DNA of 18,180 bases from assembly GCA_900754695.1 (NCBI GenBank), contig CAAEDU010000015.1:1-18180 (forward strand), in the 5' to 3' direction. The translations under genes were made by a program, and so were the position numbers. Position 1 is the stretch's first letter; each line of letters opens with the position of its first letter. Source of the stretch: Clostridia bacterium. GTDB lineage: Bacteria; Bacillota; Clostridia; Christensenellales; CAG-917. This document shows, in pieces, positions 13,976-18,180 of the stretch. The notes under the pieces are model-generated. The model was given only the letters and a program-made list of their open reading frames with translations, made no database searches and was not told where the DNA came from.

Positions 13976-14058
13976 GTAGCTTGTTTTTCCTTTAAGTACG
14001 CCGAACACCCCGAGCGAGTGTTGCGGCGCCCCGCCGAAAGGGGTTCGGCGGAGGGTGT
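13976..14058 (+). repeat. Family C-like motif and hairpins after B2
   Basis: TTTAAGTACGCCGAACA near 13991-14007 resembles the C motif at 340 and 13630, and the following CCCCGAGCGAGTG resembles 391-403. ACACCC 14005-14010 pairs with GGGTGT 14053-14058 around an 8-bp hairpin (CCGCCGAA 14031-14038 with TTCGGCGG 14044-14051). Confidence 0.45.
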
Positions 14059-14069
14059 GACAAATCAAT

Positions 14070-14102
14070 GCGCGGAGCGGGAAGCCGCTCCGCGCGTGTT
14101 TT
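14070..14102 (+). terminator. Intrinsic terminator between convergent lacZ and phosphoesterase genes
   Basis: GCGCGGAGCGG (14070-14080) and CCGCTCCGCGC (14085-14095) form a perfect 11-bp stem with a GAAG loop, followed by GTGTTTT on the plus strand. On the minus strand the hairpin is followed by ATTGATTT, so it may also serve the convergent gene less efficiently. A small CGCGT/ACGCG hairpin (14134-14147) followed by GGTTTTATT lies closer to the minus gene's stop. Confidence 0.7.
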
Positions 14103-14151
14103 CCGTTTCGATCGGTCGGAATGCGGATTTCGGCGCGTTAGAACGCGGGTT

Positions 14152-15516
14152 TTATTGCTCGGCGGGGAGTCGCCAGGCGCGGGCGGAGCCGCGGGTGACG
14201 GTGGAGGTGTAGGTCGGGTCGTTCTCGATCGCGGCGGCTACGGCGTCGTAGTCGATGTAATATTTTTCCGCGTAGTTCGGGAGTGTGTCGCGGGCGTAGA
14301 CGGGCGTGATGTCGAAGGTGCCGTCCGCGCGGAGTATGAGGCGGGTGCCGCCTCGTTCATCGCCGTAGTCGTCGATGAGGGAGAAGTCAATGCCTTTCCA
14401 ATATTTCACGCTGTGGTCGGTATTGAAGAGCCCGCCGGCGTTGGATTCGTGCTCGGTGCGGTAGTAGTGGGAGTAGCCGGAGTGCTGTCCGAAGGTGAGG
14501 CGGATGCCCTCATAGTCAACGGAGAAGTCGTTGTCGTGGTGGTGGCACATGAAGATGGCGGTGGTGCTGCCGAGCTCTTTGGCGACGGCGAAGATCTGTT
14601 CCTCCTCCGGGATGTCGCCGTATTTTGAGGTGTAGTTGCCCTCAAGCCAATGTCCGTAGTGGTAGGCTTCGGTGGGATCGCCGTCATTCCAGGCGGCGTC
14701 CCAAGCCGCTTTGAACTCGGGCACGCCTACATGGTTGAAGATGACGGATTTCACCACCTCGTCCTCGCTCCTGTCCGCGCCGAACTCGGCGTCCGAGAGG
14801 GCGTTTACGGTATTGCGGTACCACTCCACCTGTCCTGCGGTGGGCACGGGCTCGTAGTCCGCGGTCTTTGAGGGGTAGACGCAGTCGAAGAGGCACATGG
14901 TGTACACCAGTTTCCCGCTGCCTCTCTCGCGCACGTTGACGAAGTGGTTGCCCGCTCCGTCCGTGCAGGTTTCGTCGTTCGTGATGAGGCAATGCTCGTA
15001 CGAGGACAGTTTCTCGATGAGCGTCTCCTTGCTGCATTGCGCGTTCGCGTCATCCGCTGTTGCCGACTCGCGGGTGTAGGCGGCGTCGCAGTCGTGGTTG
15101 CCGAATGTGAACGTCCAGGGCGTTCCGAGCCGCTCGAAGATCTCGGCATAGCGGACGAAGTAGGGCACCTGCGAGAGGATGGGGTTGTCCAGCATGACGA
15201 GGTCGCCGTTGATGACGACGAGGTCGGGGTCTGTGGCGGCGACGAAGTTCTCGATGAAGGAGTAGGTGACTTCGTTACCGGGGCTGCCCACCACCTTATA
15301 TTTTTCCGTGTAGTCCACCTGCGGGTCGGAGAGCACCATGACGTCGAGCTCTCCGCTGTCCTCGACGTAGACCGTGGCATAGCCGTCCGCACTTTTGGAG
15401 GCTTTCACGAAAGCGGGCGGAGCGGGCTCGTCGTTGCAGGCGGAGAGAGTGACGAGGGCGAGCGCAAAAAGCGCCGTCAGGCACAACAGTGCGAAAAAGC
15501 GAGCGTATTTTTTCAT
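14152..15516 (-). CDS. Lipoprotein metallophosphoesterase (calcineurin-like)
   Basis: The 454-residue product has a lipoprotein signal peptide: MKKYARFF, a hydrophobic stretch, and lipobox LSAC with C27, so it is predicted to be exported and lipid-anchored. The calcineurin-like metal motifs follow in order: LSDPQVD (D64, with Q66 where many members have His), NGDLV (D105), GNHD (139-142), NHVG (H262) and CHHHDND (324-330). These enzymes hydrolyse phosphomono- or diesters with two metal ions; the substrate is unknown. The start is the ATG at 15516 because AAGGGGG lies just upstream and the signal peptide begins there; the frame is open to 15567. It is convergent with lacZ and divergent from thrS. 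Confidence 0.93.
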   Translation of the reverse strand: MKKYARFFALLCLTALFALALVTLSACNDEPAPPAFVKASKSADGYATVYVEDSGELDVMVLSDPQVDYTEKYKVVGSPGNEVTYSFIENFVAATDPDLVVINGDLVMLDNPILSQVPYFVRYAEIFERLGTPWTFTFGNHDCDAAYTRESATADDANAQCSKETLIEKLSSYEHCLITNDETCTDGAGNHFVNVRERGSGKLVYTMCLFDCVYPSKTADYEPVPTAGQVEWYRNTVNALSDAEFGADRSEDEVVKSVIFNHVGVPEFKAAWDAAWNDGDPTEAYHYGHWLEGNYTSKYGDIPEEEQIFAVAKELGSTTAIFMCHHHDNDFSVDYEGIRLTFGQHSGYSHYYRTEHESNAGGLFNTDHSVKYWKGIDFSLIDDYGDERGGTRLILRADGTFDITPVYARDTLPNYAEKYYIDYDAVAAAIENDPTYTSTVTRGSARAWRLPAEQ

Positions 15517-15524
15517 ATTTCCCC

Positions 15525-15613
15525 CTTGCGGTGTGCCGGACCGGATAACACGAACCGGATCCGGCATTCCTCACACGGCGCTCTCACCGAGCAGCCGTGG
15601 CGGTGTCCGCAAG
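15525..15613 (-). promoter_or_regulatory. Three-way-junction leader of the phosphoesterase gene
   Basis: On the minus strand CTTGCGG (15613-15607) pairs with CCGCAAG (15531-15525), which overlaps the AAGGGGG ribosome site. Inside are two hairpins with one-base bulges: CACGGC-GCTC with GAGC-GCCGTG (15599-15574, loop GGTGA) and TGCCGGA-CCGG with CCGG-TCCGGCA (15566-15534, loop TTCGTGTTAT). All pairs are Watson-Crick. The expected transcript start near 15610 would keep only four pairs of the closing stem. An alternative GCGG-ACA-CCGC hairpin at the 5' end would compete with it. It matches no riboswitch class I know. Confidence 0.45.
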
Positions 15614-15616
15614 TAG

Positions 15617-15645
15617 ATTTTACCACGGCGGGGGAGAAGTTTCAA
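15617..15645 (-). promoter_or_regulatory. Sigma-A promoter of the phosphoesterase gene
   Basis: On the minus strand TTGAAA (15645-15640) and TAAAAT (15622-15617) are separated by 17 bases. Transcription would begin near 15610 and give a leader of about 93 nt. It lies back to back with the thrS promoter, 21 bases away. Confidence 0.7.
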
Positions 15646-15666
15646 CAACGAATTGCTCGGATACGG

Positions 15667-15694
15667 TTGACTATATCTGCGGAAGATTTATAAT
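15667..15694 (+). promoter_or_regulatory. Sigma-A promoter of thrS
   Basis: TTGACT (15667-15672) and a perfect TATAAT (15689-15694) are 16 bases apart. Transcription would start near 15701, giving a 50-nt leader. That is too short for a T-box riboswitch. Confidence 0.8.
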
Positions 15695-15714
15695 GATTCT
15701 TGCACAAAAAAGTA

Positions 15715-15732
15715 CGGCCGTTCGTAGGGCCG
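15715..15732 (+). promoter_or_regulatory. thrS leader hairpin with threonine-anticodon-like loop
   Basis: CGGCC (15715-15719) pairs with GGCCG (15728-15732) around an eight-base loop GTTCGTAG. The loop holds U-U-CGU-A, as in the anticodon loop of a threonine tRNA with anticodon CGU. The hairpin ends six bases before AAAGGAG (15738-15744), the thrS ribosome site. In E. coli, ThrRS represses its own mRNA by binding an anticodon-like hairpin just upstream of the ribosome site. Resemblance is by eye only. Confidence 0.4.
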
Positions 15733-15750
15733 ATTGCAAAGGAGTTTTTT

Positions 15751-17688
15751 ATGATCATCACACTCAAAGACGGCAGCAAAATGCAGCTCGACGGCGCCAT
15801 GACCGCCCTCGAAGTCGCAAAACACATCAGCGAGGGGCTCGCTCGCGCCGCGCTCGTGGCAAAGGCGGACGGAAAGTTCGTGTCCATGAACGAGGTCATC
15901 GACGGCGACTGCACCTTCGAAGTGTTCACCTTCAAGGACGAGGAGGGCAGACTTGCCTATCGCCACACCTGCTCGCACATCCTCGCGCAGGCGGTGAAGA
16001 ACATCTATCCCACCGTGCAGCTTGCCATAGGCCCCGCGGTTAAGGACGGGTTCTATTACGATTTCGAGTTCAAGACCCCCATCACGCAGGCGGATTTCGA
16101 CAAGATCGAGGCGGAGATGAAGAGCATCATCAAGGCGGATATGCCCATAGTCCGCAGCACCATGAGCCGCAAAGACGCCGAAAAGCTCATCAAAAAAATG
16201 AAGCAGAGCTACAAGATGGAGCTGCTTGCGGACATCCCCGAGGGGGAGGAGATCTCCTTCTACACGCAGGGCGATTTCACGGATCTGTGCGCGGGTCCCC
16301 ATCTCGCGTCCACGGGCAAGGTGAAGTGCTTCAAGCTCACCTCTCTCACGGGCGCTTACTGGCGCGGCAACGAGAAGAACAAGATGCTGACGCGCATCTA
16401 CGGCACCGCATTCGACAAGAAGTCGGACATGGACGAGTATCTCCAGAAGCTCGAAGAGGCGAAGAAACGCGACCACAACAAGCTCGGCAGAGAGCTCGGT
16501 ATCTTCATGACGGACGAGAACATCGGTCAGGGTCTCCCGCTCATCATGCCCAAGGGCGCGCGCATCATCCAAATCATGCAGCGTTTCGTCGAGGACGAGG
16601 AACAGCGCCGCGGCTATCTGCTCACCAAGACCCCCATCATGTCCAAGAACAACCTGTTCATCACTTCGGGACACTGGGATCACTATAAGGACAAGATGTT
16701 CTACATCGGCGAGGAGGACGTGGATGACGAGATCCTCTGCCTCCGCCCCATGACCTGCCCCTTCCAGTTCACCATCTACAAGAACGGGCTCAAGTCCTAC
16801 CGCGACCTGCCCATCCGTTACGCCGAGACCGCCATCGAGTTCCGCAAAGAGGCGAGCGGCGAGATGCACGGGCTCACCCGCATCCGTCAGTTCACCCTCG
16901 CGGACGGGCACATCGTATGCACCCCCGAGCAGCTCGAGAGCGAGTTCGCGGGAGCGGTGGACCTCATCAAATTCATGCTCAAGACCTTCGACCTCGAGGG
17001 CGATGTCACCTACCGTTTCTCCCGTTGGGACCCCAAGAACGCGGATAAATACGTCGGCAGCGCGGCGGATTGGGAGCGCAGCGAAGGCGCGATGAAGACC
17101 ATCCTCGAAGACCTCGGCATCGAACATACCGAAGCGTGGGGCGAGGCGGCTTTCTACGGGCCCAAACTCGACGTGCAGGGCACCAACGTCCACGGCAAGG
17201 AGGACACCCTCTTCACCGTCCAGCTCGACTTCGCGCTTGCGGAGCGTTTCGACATGATGTACATCGACGAGAACGGCGAAAAGGCGCGTCCCCTCATCAT
17301 CCACCGCAGCTCCATCGGCTGCTATGAGCGCACCCTTGCCATGCTCATCGAGAAATACAACGGCGCCTTCCCGCTCTGGCTCGCGCCCGAACAGGTCAGA
17401 GTGCTTTCCCTCACCGACCGCACCGCGGACAACGCCAAGAGAGTCGCCTCCGAGCTCACGGCGGCGGGACTGCGTGCCGAAGCGGACGTCCGCAGCGAAA
17501 AGCTGGGCAAAAAGATCCGCGAAGCGCAGCTCGAGAAAGTACCCTACGTCCTCGTCATCGGCGACAAAGAAGCCGAAGACGGCGTCGTCGCCGTCCGTCA
17601 CCGTTCCGAAGGCGACCTCGGCACCATGACAGTCGCCGAGTTTGTAGCCAAGGCTAACGAGGAAGTCGCCTCCAAACTCCGCAAATAG
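15751..17688 (+). CDS. thrS: Threonine--tRNA ligase
   Basis: ThrRS charges tRNA-Thr and edits mischarged serine. The 645-residue product has the full domain set: TGS (1-62), the editing domain with HTCSH (H72, H76) and CAGPH (C180, H184), the class II catalytic core with zinc ligands C336 (RPMTCPFQ), H387 (ADGHIV) and H518 (IIHRSS), motif 2 in EFRKEASGEMHGLTRIRQF, motif 3 in GCYERTLAMLIEKY, and the C-terminal anticodon-binding domain from about residue 545. AAAGGAG six bases before the ATG at 15751 fixes the start; the open frame back to a TTG at 15700 begins at the predicted transcript start and is not used. The TAG stop is directly followed by repeat A2. Confidence 0.98.
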   Translation: MIITLKDGSKMQLDGAMTALEVAKHISEGLARAALVAKADGKFVSMNEVIDGDCTFEVFTFKDEEGRLAYRHTCSHILAQAVKNIYPTVQLAIGPAVKDGFYYDFEFKTPITQADFDKIEAEMKSIIKADMPIVRSTMSRKDAEKLIKKMKQSYKMELLADIPEGEEISFYTQGDFTDLCAGPHLASTGKVKCFKLTSLTGAYWRGNEKNKMLTRIYGTAFDKKSDMDEYLQKLEEAKKRDHNKLGRELGIFMTDENIGQGLPLIMPKGARIIQIMQRFVEDEEQRRGYLLTKTPIMSKNNLFITSGHWDHYKDKMFYIGEEDVDDEILCLRPMTCPFQFTIYKNGLKSYRDLPIRYAETAIEFRKEASGEMHGLTRIRQFTLADGHIVCTPEQLESEFAGAVDLIKFMLKTFDLEGDVTYRFSRWDPKNADKYVGSAADWERSEGAMKTILEDLGIEHTEAWGEAAFYGPKLDVQGTNVHGKEDTLFTVQLDFALAERFDMMYIDENGEKARPLIIHRSSIGCYERTLAMLIEKYNGAFPLWLAPEQVRVLSLTDRTADNAKRVASELTAAGLRAEADVRSEKLGKKIREAQLEKVPYVLVIGDKEAEDGVVAVRHRSEGDLGTMTVAEFVAKANEEVASKLRK

Positions 17689-17812
17689 CTGAGCGCGCTA
17701 TTTGGCGCACAACTTTGTCAGCGCCCTTTTTTCGGCTCGTTACGTACGCCTGAGTACGCGCCTCGCCGAAAAAGGGGCGCTTTCGCGTTCTGCATCCAAA
17801 TATCGCGCTCAG
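17689..17812 (+). repeat. 124-bp long-hairpin repeat, family A copy 2 (A2)
   Basis: It begins on the base after the thrS stop and has exactly the length of A1. Outer stem: CTGAGCGCGCTATTTGG with CCAAATATCGCGCTCAG, one mismatch. Middle stem: GCGCCCTTTTTTCGGC with GCCGAAAAAGGGGCGC, one G-U. Tip: CGTAC with GTACG. The inner segments AACTTTGTCAGCGCCC and TTTCGCGTTCTGCATCCAAA are shared with A1. Confidence 0.85.
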
Positions 17813-17870
17813 GCAACGAACAGCAAATTCGTTGCGTCCATGAGCATGATGTTTCTCTTTCGGAGACGGA
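17813..17870 (+). repeat. Family C-like hairpin (C4) and D motif
   Basis: GCAACGAA (17813-17820) pairs with TTCGTTGC (17828-17835), an 8-bp stem whose 5' side and loop read ACGAACAGC, as in C1. The D motif TTTCTCTTTCGGAGACGGAA follows (17852-17871) and leads directly into B3. Confidence 0.5.
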
Positions 17871-18180
17871 ATTACGCGCCGCTCAGCCAAACTTGCACCG
17901 TGGGCGAATTTTCGCTCACGCTTGCAAGTTGCGGCGCGCTAAGTGAGTGCCGAGCAATGCCGTAAACTTAAATAGGCACGGGCTTTAATTTGCGAGTGCC
18001 GAATTCCTCCGCCCGTGCCGGGTTTTCAGTGAGTACTGTTCGCCGCTCGATTATGTAGGTGCGAGGCACAAACTTTTTTCAAACGATGAAAAGTTAGTCC
18101 CGCATTTTAGGAGGACTGCACTCTAATCGGACACGGGGGAGGAAAGCCCGAAGGGAAGGAGGGGGAAATCAAGATAACCC
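17871..18180 (+). repeat. Structured intergenic repeat, family B copy 3 (B3), reaching the window edge
   Basis: It aligns in register with 1-310. Nested stems: CGCGCCGC 17875-17882 with GCGGCGCG 17931-17938, ACTTGCA 17891-17897 with TGCAAGT 17923-17929, and CGTGGGCGA 17899-17907 with TCGCTCACG 17912-17920, in which one G-C of B1 has become G-U. Second stem: GGCACGGGC 17975-17983 with GCCCGTGCC 18011-18019. Small hairpin: GTGC/GCAC at 18059-18069. The window stops here, so the 3' end is not seen. Confidence 0.85.

Noticed and set aside
15517..15750. T-box riboswitch upstream of thrS
   Set aside because: No AGGGTGGnACCGCG-like sequence, and the promoter leaves only about 50 nt of leader.
15688..17601. 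Minus-strand ORF of 637 codons antisense to thrS, and similar ones at 5792-7471 and 10237-11976
   Set aside because: These lie opposite clearly identified genes (thrS, dnaG, lacZ), have the composition of antisense codon shadows and show no recognisable domain.
17689..17812. Family A as an ordinary intrinsic terminator
   Set aside because: The stem is far longer than usual, has conserved internal segments, and no T-run follows the last pair.

Overview
The window is 18,180 bp of GC-rich, gene-dense bacterial DNA. It carries two gene blocks typical of Bacillota: dnaX-ybaB-recR and dnaG-rpoD-trmK-nif3-zinc ribbon. Together with a LacZ-type beta-galactosidase, a lipoprotein signal sequence and thrS, this suggests a GC-rich Clostridia-like organism, perhaps an uncultured gut lineage. 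The taxonomy is inference. No rRNA, tRNA, CRISPR array, transposase or phage gene was seen.

Layout. 1-509: a structured intergenic repeat (B1), two small hairpin repeats and a weak promoter. 510-1247: a membrane-anchored SPOR-like protein. 1677-4219: dnaX, ybaB and recR, started by a consensus promoter placed so that dnaX should be leaderless and closed by a strong terminator. 4432-5031: a solitary SAM methyltransferase. 5255-10334: a tight operon dnaG-rpoD-trmK-nif3-zinc ribbon, with lacZ (10384-13395) only 49 nt behind it. 13392-14102: a block of repeats and a terminator between lacZ and the convergent lipoprotein phosphoesterase gene (14152-15516, minus). 15517-15750: a divergent promoter region. 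15751-17688: thrS. 17689-18180: a second copy of the repeat block, running off the window.

The most unusual content is non-coding. A 124-bp long-hairpin repeat (family A) begins exactly at the stop codons of lacZ and thrS. A repeat of about 310 bp (family B) is present three times. Small hairpins (family C) with a shared ACGAAC-type loop lie around them. In A and B, stem sequences change between copies while pairing is kept and the unpaired segments stay nearly constant. That pattern points to selection on folded structure. I do not recognise these families.

Other points worth testing: an exact A AAA AAG slippery site in dnaX followed by a -1 stop within ten codons; a hairpin in the thrS leader whose loop reads UUCGUA, like a threonine tRNA anticodon loop; a three-way-junction leader on the phosphoesterase gene; and an A8 run in trmK whose -1 frame opens into nif3.
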